From Pantoea sp. AS-PWVM4 (lineage in GTDB: Bacteria > Pseudomonadota > Gammaproteobacteria > Enterobacterales > Enterobacteriaceae): a stretch of DNA of 50,951 bases. Numbering within the stretch: the first letter of the stretch is position 1; every line of letters begins with the position of its first letter. Made by a program: the position numbers and the translations under genes. This document shows, in pieces, positions 8,653 to 16,664 of this stretch. The notes beneath the pieces were generated by a model. The model saw nothing but the letters and a program-made list of their open reading frames with translations, was not told where the DNA came from and did no database searches. The stretch is taken from contig NZ_ASZC01000026.1 in the NCBI RefSeq assembly GCF_000468095.1, positions 1-50,951 on the forward strand, written 5' to 3'.

Positions 8653-8729
8653 GGTGCGGTAGTTCAGTCGGTTAGAATACCGGCCTGTCACGCCGGGGGT
8701 CGCGGGTTCGAGTCCCGTCCGCACCGCCA
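8653..8729 (+). tRNA. aspV: tRNA-Asp (GTC), copy 2
   Basis: A 77-nt tRNA-Asp with encoded CCA, identical to the copy at 26-102. It sits 134 bp after dnaQ with its own promoter and terminator, matching E. coli aspV. The hpx locus begins right after it. I found no second copy of the tRNA 3' end downstream, so integration at this tRNA is not supported. Confidence 0.97.
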
Positions 8730-8742
8730 ATCTATTTAAAGA

Positions 8743-8770
8743 AGCCGATTCAGTAATGAATCGGCTTTTT
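8743..8770 (+). terminator. Intrinsic terminator after tRNA-Asp copy 2
   Basis: A 10-bp perfect stem (AGCCGATTCA with TGAATCGGCT) and GTAA loop, followed by further T residues. Confidence 0.9.
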
Positions 8771-8792
8771 GCTTTTTCGGATTCGACAATCA

Positions 8793-8815
8793 AACGGCGC
8801 GATAATCGCGCCGTT
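8793..8815 (-). terminator. Probable terminator of hpxC
   Basis: A 10-bp GC-rich palindrome (AACGGCGCGA with TCGCGCCGTT, 3-nt loop) lies 5 bp past the hpxC stop codon. On the minus strand only a short T-tract follows, so termination may be inefficient. Confidence 0.5.
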
Positions 8816-8819
8816 CGGT

Positions 8820-10313
8820 TTAATCCTTCTGCACCGCCACCTTGCCACGATACGTGGCCGCCGGTACTTCACGTTCAGCACGCGCCAGCCAGCGATAGCA
8901 GCCCATGCCGAGCGCTACTCCGATAAACCAGCTAAAGTTGGCAACCTCATGCAGTGACGGAATAAAGCTGATAATCAGGCAAATTCCCACCGAAGGCAGC
9001 AGCGCGGCAATGGCTTTCGGGTTAAAGCCACCCTGATACCAGTAGCGGCCTTTCGGCGTATCATCAAACAGATCATCGACATACACTTTGCTGCGTTTGA
9101 TCAGATAGAAATCGGCGATCAGAATGCCAAACAGCGGTCCGATAAAGGAACCCAGAACATCCAGCGTGTAGTGAATCAATTCAGGTGACTGGAACAGGTT
9201 CCACGGGGTCAGCAAGACAGAGCCGACGGCAGCGATCATGCCACCGGTACGGAAGCTGATTTTCTGCGGTGAGCAGTTGGAAAAGTCGAAGGCGGGTGAC
9301 ACGAAGTTTGCCACGATATTGATACCAATAGTCGCGGTGATCATCGTTAACAGACCAAGCGCCACCGCCAAATCGTTACCCACCATACTGACGGTTTCGA
9401 TAGGGTCGGTAATCATGCGTCCGAACAGTGAATTGGAGCCAGAGACAATCACCACCGTCACAATCGAGAACAGCAGGAAGTTGAACGGCAGACCCCAGCG
9501 GTTGCCACGGCGAATCTCACCCATATTTTTGCCGTAGCGAGAAAAGTCACCAAAGTTAAGCAGCGGGCCGGAGAAGTAGGACACCACCAGCGCCGTCGCG
9601 GTGATCATCTGCCAGGTTTGTTCGCCGGCACTTAACTGCTTGCTGGCCAGGGTAAAAGAGATACCGTCAAAACCGGTCTTGTATACAATCCATCCTGCCA
9701 GCGCCACCATGACCACGTACACCGCGGGACCCGCCACATCGATGAAACGTTTGATAGCGTTCATTCCGTGCCAGAATACCAGCGCCTGCAAGAACCACAT
9801 CAGGCCGAAGCAGCACCAGCCCAGTTGCGATAAGCCCAGCCAGCTGCTATGCGTCATGCTGGACAGTGACGGGAAGAACTTCAGCAGCACCAGCATCAGC
9901 GCGTTAGCTGCAAGGTAAGTCTGAATTCCATACCAGGCAAAGGCGATCAGGCCACGGATTATCGCCGGGATATTGGCACCGAACACACCAAACGCCTGAC
10001 GCGAAATCACCGCATAAGGCACGCCCGCCATCTGGCTTGGCTTCGCCACCAGGTTGGCGCACAGCTGCACAATACAAATCCCCACCAGCAGACACAGCAG
10101 CACCTGCCAGCTTGCCAGCCCGAGCGTGAAGAAACTGGCTGCCACCACATAGCCGCCCATGCTGTGCACGTCCGACATCCAGAAAGAGAAAATGTTGTAC
10201 CACGACCAGTTCTGGTCCCGTGTGGGTGCCAGATCCTCATTGCAAAGCCGTGGGCTATAGTGGGCGTTGGCTTCAGAGGCCACCGCAGAGGTCACTTCAG
10301 AATGATTTGGCAT
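8820..10313 (-). CDS. hpxC: NCS1-family allantoin/nucleobase permease HpxC
   Basis: A 497-aa nucleobase:cation symporter-1 family protein with about 12 membrane helices. The helix-1 region has the family pattern NWSWYNIFSFWMSDVHSMGG, and the next segments carry the usual Pro-Ser motif (AKPSQMAGVPYAVISRQAFG). It resembles the E. coli allantoin permease candidate YbbW and hydantoin transporters. ATG 10313 is chosen because AGGAG lies 7 bp upstream and the long in-frame upstream extension has no family match. It is divergent from hpxS, and the Klebsiella hpxSAB-hpxC arrangement is the same. The most likely substrate is allantoin. Confidence 0.85.
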   Translation of the reverse strand: MPNHSEVTSAVASEANAHYSPRLCNEDLAPTRDQNWSWYNIFSFWMSDVHSMGGYVVAASFFTLGLASWQVLLCLLVGICIVQLCANLVAKPSQMAGVPYAVISRQAFGVFGANIPAIIRGLIAFAWYGIQTYLAANALMLVLLKFFPSLSSMTHSSWLGLSQLGWCCFGLMWFLQALVFWHGMNAIKRFIDVAGPAVYVVMVALAGWIVYKTGFDGISFTLASKQLSAGEQTWQMITATALVVSYFSGPLLNFGDFSRYGKNMGEIRRGNRWGLPFNFLLFSIVTVVIVSGSNSLFGRMITDPIETVSMVGNDLAVALGLLTMITATIGINIVANFVSPAFDFSNCSPQKISFRTGGMIAAVGSVLLTPWNLFQSPELIHYTLDVLGSFIGPLFGILIADFYLIKRSKVYVDDLFDDTPKGRYWYQGGFNPKAIAALLPSVGICLIISFIPSLHEVANFSWFIGVALGMGCYRWLARAEREVPAATYRGKVAVQKD

Positions 10314-10365
10314 GAAACCTGCTCCTCTCTTTAATAATGAATAATAATCACAGCGTGAAACGGTA

Positions 10366-10382
10366 TTGCAGGATCCAGGCCA
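10366..10382 (-). promoter_or_regulatory. Candidate sigma-54 promoter for hpxC
   Basis: Read on the minus strand, TGGCCT-GGATC-CTGCA has GG and GC separated by exactly 10 bp, as in the -24/-12 consensus TGGCAC-N5-TTGCA. The predicted start is about 43 bp before the hpxC ATG. Found by eye; no start site data. Confidence 0.5.
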
Positions 10383-10393
10383 GAATTGATTTC

Positions 10394-10439
10394 TTGTATA
10401 CAAAAATTGTTTTTCGCGTATACGATGTGCTGTGCACAG
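10394..10439 (+). promoter_or_regulatory. Tandem operators and promoter region of hpxSAB
   Basis: Three short palindromes occur: TTGTATACAA (10394-10403), CGTATACG (10417-10424) and CTGTGCACAG (10430-10439). The first two have centres 22 bp apart, two helical turns. They overlap a plausible -35 (TTGTAT) and -10 (TATACG). A NAC-like ATA-N6-TTGT (10398-10410) lies between them. In Klebsiella pneumoniae HpxS is known to bind tandem sites over the -35 and -10 of hpxSAB with a NAC site between, so this geometry fits. Confidence 0.55.
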
Positions 10440-10458
10440 ACATTTACCGGAGCGGGAA

Positions 10459-11175
10459 ATGAAGAGTGAAACAGGCCAGCGAACGGCCGCAGATCTGAAT
10501 GATAGAGACGAACCCATCTACCAGGCGCTGTTAAGCGCGATTGTTGAACACCAGTTGCCCCCCGGCAGCAAATTGCCCGAAGAGGCGCTGTCTGAAGTGT
10601 TTGGCGTCAGCCGTACCGGTATCCGCAAGGTGCTGCAACGCCTCGCTGCGGTGCAAATGATTACCTTATCGCCCAGGCGTGGTGCACAGGTGGCGACACC
10701 TGGCGTGGAGGAGGCACGGGATATCTTCGCCACACGTAGTTTGCTGGAATGCGCCAACCTGTCGGCGGTACTGGCCCATGTACAGCCACCGCATCTGGCG
10801 GCGCTGGCGGATTTGATCGCCGCAGAACAGCAGGCGCATGAACAACACGATGGTGCAGCGGCGATTCGGTTGTCGGCCGCGTTTCATATTCAGCTTCAGG
10901 CGATTTCAGGTAACCAGGTACTGACCGAAATGGTGACGCACCTGACGCAGCGCTCCTCGCTGGTCATTGCGGCGTACGGTGCCCCCTGGCAGCGCGGTTG
11001 CCGTTGTGATCATCACGATCGGCTGGTGGATCTGCTGCGGCAGAAAGATCTGGCCGGTCTGACGGCTGCGCTTCACCATCACTTCGAACATATTGTTGCC
11101 AGCCTGCACTTTGAGCGCAGCGGTGAAACCCTCCCCGATTTTGCCCGGCTGTTCGCCGGTAAAGGAGTCACCTGA
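10459..11175 (+). CDS. hpxS: GntR-family (FadR/FCD) regulator HpxS
   Basis: A 238-aa regulator. The GntR winged helix covers about residues 19-80 (LPEEALSEVFGVSRTGIRKV). An all-helical FCD ligand domain covers about 85-225, with its metal/ligand histidines in SAAFHIQL and ALHHHFEHI. ATG 10459 is chosen over the in-frame ATG at 10432 because GGAG lies 6 bp upstream. It heads an operon: its TGA shares one base with the ATG of hpxA. In Klebsiella HpxS controls hpxSAB in response to allantoin, acting as repressor or activator. Tandem palindromes just upstream suggest the same autoregulation. Confidence 0.88.
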   Translation: MKSETGQRTAADLNDRDEPIYQALLSAIVEHQLPPGSKLPEEALSEVFGVSRTGIRKVLQRLAAVQMITLSPRRGAQVATPGVEEARDIFATRSLLECANLSAVLAHVQPPHLAALADLIAAEQQAHEQHDGAAAIRLSAAFHIQLQAISGNQVLTEMVTHLTQRSSLVIAAYGAPWQRGCRCDHHDRLVDLLRQKDLAGLTAALHHHFEHIVASLHFERSGETLPDFARLFAGKGVT

Positions 11176-11906
11176 TGAGCCTGATTCAGGTTATTAACCC
11201 CAACACCAGCCTGGCGATGACGGAAACCATCGGCCAGGCCGCGCGAGCTGTGGCGGCACCGGGCACCGAAATTATCGCAGTGTGCCCGAGCCAGGGAGTG
11301 CCATCCATTGAGGGCCACTTTGATGAGGCAATCGCCGCCCTTGGGGTGCTGGAGCAGGTGAAGCTGGGCAAAGCGCAGGGTGTCAGTGGTCATGTGATCG
11401 CCTGTTTTGGCGATCCCGGTTTACTGGCTGCGCGCGAGTTGGCGACCGGCCCGGTGGTGGGTATCGCCGAAGCCGCGATGCATACCGCAACGCTGCTGGC
11501 GACGCGTTTTTCCATCGTGACCACGCTGCCACGGACCCTGGTCATTGCGCGCCATCTGTTGCAGCAATATGGTTTTACCCATCATTGTGCCGCCCTGCAT
11601 GCCATCGATTTGCCGGTGCTGGCACTGGAAGATGGTAGCGGTGTGGCGCAGGAAAAGGTGCGTCAGCGTTGTCTCCAGGCGAAACGGGAAGATGGTAGCG
11701 GGGCGATTGTGTTGGGATGTGGCGGCATGGCGACGCTGGCCCAGGATCTGACCCGCGAACTCGGTTTACCGGTGATCGACGGTGTCGGTGCGGCGGTCAA
11801 AATGGTGGAGTCGCTGGTGGCGCTGGGCTTTGGCACCAGCAAACATGGCGATCTCGATTACCCGCTAGAAAAACCGCTCACGGGTGCCTTCCAGCACCTA
11901 AACTAA
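11175..11906 (+). CDS. hpxA: Allantoin racemase (Asp/Glu/hydantoin racemase family)
   Basis: A 243-aa two-lobed racemase of the Asp/Glu/hydantoin superfamily. The two catalytic cysteines that act as proton acceptor and donor are visible: Cys77 (VIACFGDPG) and Cys182 (IVLGCGGM). The N-terminal VINPNTS is typical of hydantoin/allantoin racemases. It interconverts R- and S-allantoin so that all allantoin can enter the pathway. It is the second gene of hpxSAB, starting on the hpxS stop codon. A hydantoin racemase is the alternative, but the flanking allantoinase favours allantoin. Confidence 0.87.
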   Translation: MSLIQVINPNTSLAMTETIGQAARAVAAPGTEIIAVCPSQGVPSIEGHFDEAIAALGVLEQVKLGKAQGVSGHVIACFGDPGLLAARELATGPVVGIAEAAMHTATLLATRFSIVTTLPRTLVIARHLLQQYGFTHHCAALHAIDLPVLALEDGSGVAQEKVRQRCLQAKREDGSGAIVLGCGGMATLAQDLTRELGLPVIDGVGAAVKMVESLVALGFGTSKHGDLDYPLEKPLTGAFQHLN

Positions 11907-11939
11907 GCACTGGTTGAGGTTTACACAGGAACTTACAGA

Positions 11940-12890
11940 ATGAGTGATGTATCTGAAAAGAAAGAGTACAGCTTCAACAAAAACTATCCGCGTGACCTGA
12001 TTGGTTACGCTGGTCAGCCACCGCATGCCCAGTGGCCGGGGAAAGCTCGCGTGGCGGTGCAATTTGTCCTCAATTACGAAGAGGGTGCCGAAAATAACGT
12101 GTTGCACGGCGACGCCGGTTCTGAGCAGTTTCTGTCCGACATCATCGGCGCTGCCAGCTATGCCGATCGTCACATGTCGATGGACTCGCTCTACGAGTAC
12201 GGCTCCCGCGCGGGTTTCTGGCGCATTCACCACGAATTTCAAAAGCGCGGTTTGCCACTGACCATTTTTGGCGTGGCGATGGCGCTGGCACGCCATCCGG
12301 AAATCGTTGCTGCGATCAAAGCCGCCGACTATGACGTGGTCAGCCACGGCTGGCGCTGGATCCACTATCAGGGGATGGATGCGAAGACTGAGCGCCAGCA
12401 TATGCAGCAGGCGGTCGATGTGCTGAAAGATCTGTTTGGCAAAGCACCGACGGGTTGGTACACCGGGCGCGACAGCCCGAACACACGCCGCCTGGTGGTG
12501 GAGCAGGGCGGCTTTAGCTACGACAGCGATTACTACGGCGATGACTTGCCGTTTTGGACGCAGGTGACCTGCCAGGATGGCACGGTAAAACCGCATCTGA
12601 TCATTCCTTATACGCTGGAATGTAACGATATGCGCTTTGCCTCACCGCAGGGTTTCAACACCGCCGAGCAGTTCTACACCTACCTGCGCGATACCTTTGA
12701 TGTGTTGTACGAAGAAGGGGAAACTGCACCGAAGATGATGTCGATCGGCATGCATTGCCGTCTGTTGGGCCGTCCTGGCAAATTCCGTGCGTTGCAGCGT
12801 TTCCTGGACCATATCCAACAACACGACCAGGTATGGGTGTGTACGCGCCAGCAGATTGCCGACCACTGGATGGAGACTCATCCAGCTTAA
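11940..12890 (+). CDS. hpxB: Allantoinase (PuuE-type, polysaccharide-deacetylase fold)
   Basis: A 316-aa NodB/polysaccharide-deacetylase-fold protein of the PuuE type, unrelated to the metal amidohydrolase allantoinase of E. coli. It opens allantoin to allantoate. Family segments seen are NYPRDLIGYAGQPPHAQWPG near the start, VQFVLNYEEGAE, the SHGWRWIHY block and TGWYTGRDSPNTRRL. It is the last gene of hpxSAB, 33 bp after hpxA. A 76-bp palindromic repeat begins 5 bp after its stop codon and may act as the operon end. Equivalent to HpxB/PuuE. Confidence 0.92.
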   Translation: MSDVSEKKEYSFNKNYPRDLIGYAGQPPHAQWPGKARVAVQFVLNYEEGAENNVLHGDAGSEQFLSDIIGAASYADRHMSMDSLYEYGSRAGFWRIHHEFQKRGLPLTIFGVAMALARHPEIVAAIKAADYDVVSHGWRWIHYQGMDAKTERQHMQQAVDVLKDLFGKAPTGWYTGRDSPNTRRLVVEQGGFSYDSDYYGDDLPFWTQVTCQDGTVKPHLIIPYTLECNDMRFASPQGFNTAEQFYTYLRDTFDVLYEEGETAPKMMSIGMHCRLLGRPGKFRALQRFLDHIQQHDQVWVCTRQQIADHWMETHPA

Positions 12891-12894
12891 CCCC

Positions 12895-12970
12895 CCGTAG
12901 CGGCGCGATTTATCGCGCGGATTTTTCCCGCATTGCGCACGGGAATACGCGATAAATCGCGCCGTTACGG
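12895..12970. repeat. 76-bp palindromic repeat (copy A, both arms)
   Basis: Inverted arms of 23 bp (12895-12917 and 12948-12970) differ at one position and flank 30 bp of spacer. The core is CGGCGCGATTTATCGCG. It fills the gap between convergent hpxB and hpxZ. Related copies are at 25951-26024 (two arms), 32481-32502 and 50615-50636 (one arm each). Confidence 0.85.
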
Positions 12971-12982
12971 TTGTGGATGCCT

Positions 12983-13366
12983 TTAAACCATCAAACTCAC
13001 CTGCGCGGCAACAATACGCCAGCCGCACGGCAGTCGGACCCAGGTTTGCTGCTGACGGCCAATCTTCTCCGTCCCGGCACGGGTGAACTCGGTGCTGCAC
13101 ACCGCATAATCATCACCAAAGGTGGTGATCACCGTATGACGCAAGTCGCGATCCAATCCGGCAGAGGGACGAGCCGCACGAAACGCCCGGATCTCCTCAA
13201 TACCATACAGATTCTCACCGGCGCCGAGACGCACGGTGCGGTTGTCGTGCCAGAAAAGTTCATCCAGCACTGCTACGTCATTGCTGACCAGCGCCTGCTC
13301 GTAGCGGTAAAACGCGGCGGTGACTTCGGCGACAATCGCCGGACGATCGATATTCTCTGGGGTCAT
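12983..13366 (-). CDS. hpxZ: Oxalurate catabolism protein HpxZ (SnoaL-like)
   Basis: A 127-aa protein of the HpxZ/DUF3225 group with an NTF2/SnoaL-like fold. Visible marks are the N-terminal helix VAEVTAAFYRYEQALVSNDV, the strand region LFWHDNRTVRLG and the C-terminal QQQTWVRLPCGWRIVAAQVS. It is the last gene of hpxWXYZ, 2 bp after hpxY. Genetic context in Klebsiella ties the operon to oxalurate use, but a separate catalytic role for HpxZ is not established. It may be an accessory to the HpxX-HpxY amidase. Confidence 0.88.
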   Translation of the reverse strand: MTPENIDRPAIVAEVTAAFYRYEQALVSNDVAVLDELFWHDNRTVRLGAGENLYGIEEIRAFRAARPSAGLDRDLRHTVITTFGDDYAVCSTEFTRAGTEKIGRQQQTWVRLPCGWRIVAAQVSLMV

Positions 13367-13368
13367 GG

Positions 13369-14766
13369 TTATGCGTCCATCAGGGTAGTTTGCGGCAGCG
13401 TCAGCCCTTGTTGTTGCAGCGCCCAGGCGGCGCGCAATGCCAGGTGTTCTTTAAACGGTGCTGCGATCAACTGCAAACCAATCGGCAAGCCGCTGGCGGT
13501 AGGTAGCGGCACGGTACAGACCGGCAGGCCGAGGAAGGAGATCGGCTGGGTCAGCATCCCCATGCTGGCACGGGTGGGCAGATCCTGCCCATTAATACGA
13601 ATGGTTTCCTGACCGATGGTGGTCGCGCTGCATGGCGTCGCCGGGGCGATCAGCACGTCAAAATGTTCAAACAGCGGCAGTACCTGCTGCTGGAAATGGC
13701 GACGGAAGCGCTGTGCCTGCACATACCAGGCGGAGGGCAGTATCGCACCCGCTAACAGGCGTTCACGCGAGTTCGGTTCGAAACGTTCCGGCATCTCACG
13801 CAGTTTCGGCAGATAGTGATTCCCCCCTTCGGCAGCGGTCAGGATAAAAGCGGCTGAGCGTGCAATCTCGGCATTCGCCATTGTCACTTCATCGCTGGCC
13901 GCCAGCGCTTTGGCAGCAATAGCCAGCGCGGCTCGCGCGTCATCATCACACCAGGTGGAGAAGAAACCGCCCAGCACACCACAACGCAGCCCTTCAAGTC
14001 CTTGAGTCAGGGTTGGGCTGGCTGCCGTCACCGGTTGGGCTGCCTGAAACGCATCGCTGGCATCCGCACCCTGTAAGGTGTCGTACACCAGGCTGAGGTC
14101 TTCTACTGAGCGGGCAAACGGACCGATATGGTCAAGGCTGGCAACAAACGGATGGCTGCCGCTACGCGACAAGCGACCAAAAGTCGGTTTCAGACCATAA
14201 ATGCCGCACAGCGAGGCCGGTACGCGAATCGAACCGTTGGTATCGCTCCCGAGGGAGAAATGCACCAATCCGGCAGCGACCGCAGCGGCGGAACCGCCCG
14301 AGGAGCCGCCCGCCACCCGGCTGAGATCGCGCGGGTTGTGCGTGGGTCCGTAATGGGTGTTTTCGGTGGTGAAGCCGTATGCGTAAGCATCCATATTCAA
14401 CATGCCGGAGAGCAGCGCGCCCGACTGGCGCAGTTTGCTCACCGCCCAGGCATCGTCGCGTGCCGCCGGACGTTCGCTGAACAGGCTGGCACCGGCCAGG
14501 GTACTGTGCCCGGCGACATCAAACAGGTTCTTCACCGCATAGGGAATTCCCGCCAGCGGGGGGAGCGTTTCGCCGCGCTGGCGCTGCGTATCCAGCTGAT
14601 CCGCTTCTTTCAACATGCGCTGACCGGTGACTTCGGTCCAGGCATTCAACGCCGGGTTATGTTGTTCAATCGCGGTCAACGTCTGCTCGGCAATGGCGCG
14701 TGCGCTAATCTCACCGTTGCTCAGTGCCTGTTGCAGCGCGCTTATCGAGAGGGTGGAAAGTTTCAT
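13369..14766 (-). CDS. hpxY: AtzE-family amidase HpxY
   Basis: A 465-aa amidase-signature enzyme. The Ser-cisSer-Lys triad is intact: Lys79 (GIPYAVKNL), Ser155 (GGSSGGS) and Ser179 (DTNGSIRVP), with the usual 24-residue gap between the serines. It belongs to the AtzE group (biuret/carboxybiuret-type amidases), which works with a small GatC-like partner. Here that partner is HpxX, whose end overlaps its start by 4 bp. The probable reaction is hydrolysis of oxalurate to oxamate, releasing carbamate-derived CO2 and ammonia; this is inferred from the oxalurate operon rather than seen. Confidence 0.88.
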   Translation of the reverse strand: MKLSTLSISALQQALSNGEISARAIAEQTLTAIEQHNPALNAWTEVTGQRMLKEADQLDTQRQRGETLPPLAGIPYAVKNLFDVAGHSTLAGASLFSERPAARDDAWAVSKLRQSGALLSGMLNMDAYAYGFTTENTHYGPTHNPRDLSRVAGGSSGGSAAAVAAGLVHFSLGSDTNGSIRVPASLCGIYGLKPTFGRLSRSGSHPFVASLDHIGPFARSVEDLSLVYDTLQGADASDAFQAAQPVTAASPTLTQGLEGLRCGVLGGFFSTWCDDDARAALAIAAKALAASDEVTMANAEIARSAAFILTAAEGGNHYLPKLREMPERFEPNSRERLLAGAILPSAWYVQAQRFRRHFQQQVLPLFEHFDVLIAPATPCSATTIGQETIRINGQDLPTRASMGMLTQPISFLGLPVCTVPLPTASGLPIGLQLIAAPFKEHLALRAAWALQQQGLTLPQTTLMDA

Positions 14767-14948
14767 AGCTTATACACTCCCGCCACTTCCATGCGATCGT
14801 CGAGTGGAAAGGCCATCAAGGGTTCAGCCATCGCGGCAATACGGTTGAATTGGGTTAAAAGCTCGGCGCGGCGCGCCTCATCCAGCTCCAGCGCCAGAAT
14901 CTGTTCCATCTGGGCGATATAGGCGGCCCAGTCCGGTTGTGTCGTCAT
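14763..14948 (-). CDS. hpxX: Small amidase partner HpxX (AtzG-like, DUF4089)
   Basis: A 61-aa protein rich in helix-forming residues with an N-terminal Trp-Tyr patch (DWAAYIAQMEQIL) and a C-terminal PLDDRMEVAGVY. It matches the DUF4089/AtzG group. AtzG resembles GatC and binds the AtzE amidase, and the overlap with hpxY implies coupled translation of the pair. It is the second gene of hpxWXYZ, 9 bp after hpxW. No catalytic residues are expected. Confidence 0.87.
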   Translation of the reverse strand: MTTQPDWAAYIAQMEQILALELDEARRAELLTQFNRIAAMAEPLMAFPLDDRMEVAGVYKL

Positions 14949-14957
14949 CTTTTCTCC

Positions 14958-16544
14958 TTAGAAACCTGCGGCGCTGCCATTGCTGCGAGGGTCAAATGCG
15001 CCTTCAAACATGCCGTTGTTATGACGGATGATGGCACCTGCGTGACCCACCACCTCACTAAAATCGGGCAACAGCTCCACTTCATGACCCAGCTCGCGTA
15101 ATTGCTGCACCGTTTCCGGCGCGAAACGCGCTTCCAGCTTGAGGGAGTCAGAGGATTGTCCCCAGGTGCGGCCCAGCAGCCAGCGTGGTGCGCTCACCGC
15201 CTGTTGCAACGGCAGCCCCTGAATCACATGACGGGTAAAGATCGCCGCCTGGGTCTGTGGCTGACCATCGCCACCCATTGAACCGTAAACCATAGTGCGG
15301 CCATCTTTCAGCCGTGCCGCCGCCGGGTTAAGGGTATGGAAGGGCTGTTTGCCCGGTGCCAGCGCCAACAGGTGGCCCGGCTGTAAACTGAAAGCCGCAC
15401 CGCGGTTTTGCCAGGTGATGCCGGTACCCGGCAGCACCACGCCACTACCGAATTCGTGGTAAATGCTCTGGATAAAGGAGACTGCCAGCCCGCTGCTGTC
15501 CATCACCCCCATCCACACGGTATCACCGGGGCCTTTGCCGGTGCCCCAGGGGGCGGCGGTCGCATCATCAATCTGCGCGGCGAGGCCAGCCAGATGATCA
15601 GCATCCAGCAGGCTCTGCACATCAATGTCGATATGACGCGGATCGGTAATATGTTGGTCACGCAGGCCAAAGGCTTTCTTGGTGGCTTCAACGATGCGGT
15701 GCACGGTCTGCGCGTCATCCGCTTCCGCCATGTTGAGGCGATCGGTGATGCCGAGAATCGCCAGCGATACCAGTCCCTGGGTCGGCGGGGTCATGTTCCA
15801 GATGTCGCCTTCGCTGTGGGCCAGATGCAACGGCGTGCAGCGGCGTGCCTGCTGGCGTTGCAAATCTTCCAGCGTGATCGGCATACCCAGCGCGGACATC
15901 TCACGCGCCAGATGGTGCGCCAGTTCGCCGCGATAAAAACTGTCTAACCCCTGTTCGCACAACAAACTCAGCGTATTCGCCAGCGCCGGTTGGGTAAAGC
16001 GGCTGCCTGCGGCAGGTACTTCGCCATCGGGTAAAAAGTTGGCGGCAAAACCGGGCTGATCCTGTAATTCATCACGTTTCGCTGCTGTCGCTGCTGCCTG
16101 TGAAGCGGTGACGGGAATACCGTCGGCCGCGTAGCGGATGGCATCGCGCAGCAGACGTGCCAGCGGCAGTGCCGGGCTGCCCAACTCAGCAGAGAAGGCC
16201 AGCGCCTCCTGCCAGCCGCTGACGGTACCGGCCACGGTCAGGGCCGCTTTGGGGCCACGGTGTGGAATTTTTGTTGCGCCGTGGTAGAAATCAAAGTGCG
16301 CCAGTGAACCGGCAGCACCGCTGGCGTCAATGGCGATCGGATCACCACCGGGAGGCACGATCAGCCAGAAGCCATCGCCACCTAAACCATTCATATGCGG
16401 GTAAACCACGGCGACAGTGGCGGCAGCCGCCACCATAGCTTCGATGGCGTTGCCACCTTCGCGCAGCACGGCTAAGGCACTTTCACTGGCGAGATGATGC
16501 GGGGTTACGGCCATACCTAACGGGGCCATATTGCTCTGTATCAT
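14958..16544 (-). CDS. hpxW: Oxamate amidohydrolase proenzyme HpxW (gamma-glutamyltransferase family)
   Basis: A 528-aa Ntn-hydrolase proenzyme of the gamma-glutamyltransferase family, with no signal peptide and so cytoplasmic. Self-cleavage is expected before Thr342 (GPGDTVWMGV). This would give a 341-residue alpha and a 187-residue beta chain, with Thr342 as nucleophile. The beta chain carries the family YGSMGGDGQPQ block. Klebsiella HpxW is established as an oxamate amidohydrolase giving oxalate and ammonia. It is the first gene of hpxWXYZ, divergent from hpxU, with a strong -24/-12 promoter candidate 35-50 bp upstream of its ATG. Confidence 0.92.
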   Translation of the reverse strand: MIQSNMAPLGMAVTPHHLASESALAVLREGGNAIEAMVAAAATVAVVYPHMNGLGGDGFWLIVPPGGDPIAIDASGAAGSLAHFDFYHGATKIPHRGPKAALTVAGTVSGWQEALAFSAELGSPALPLARLLRDAIRYAADGIPVTASQAAATAAKRDELQDQPGFAANFLPDGEVPAAGSRFTQPALANTLSLLCEQGLDSFYRGELAHHLAREMSALGMPITLEDLQRQQARRCTPLHLAHSEGDIWNMTPPTQGLVSLAILGITDRLNMAEADDAQTVHRIVEATKKAFGLRDQHITDPRHIDIDVQSLLDADHLAGLAAQIDDATAAPWGTGKGPGDTVWMGVMDSSGLAVSFIQSIYHEFGSGVVLPGTGITWQNRGAAFSLQPGHLLALAPGKQPFHTLNPAAARLKDGRTMVYGSMGGDGQPQTQAAIFTRHVIQGLPLQQAVSAPRWLLGRTWGQSSDSLKLEARFAPETVQQLRELGHEVELLPDFSEVVGHAGAIIRHNNGMFEGAFDPRSNGSAAGF

Positions 16545-16578
16545 AGTGAACTCATTTTTGGGTACATGGCAAAGTTAT

Positions 16579-16594
16579 AGCAAGAGCTGTTCCA
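16579..16594 (-). promoter_or_regulatory. Sigma-54 promoter for hpxWXYZ
   Basis: On the minus strand TGGAAC-AGCTC-TTGCT matches TGGCAC-N5-TTGC(A/T) at all but one fixed position, with 10 bp between GG and GC. The predicted start is about 24 bp before the hpxW ATG. This implies expression under nitrogen limitation. Confidence 0.65.
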
Positions 16595-16664
16595 GTTTTG
16601 GTCGGACACCATTGTGGATCGATTTATGCTAGCTTGTGATGAAACGAAAGTTACAGGACGAATG

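Noticed and set aside
14128..15947. Several plus-strand frames of 70-264 codons
   Set aside because: Antisense to hpxY, hpxX and hpxW, which have intact motifs. No ribosome site or recognisable domain.
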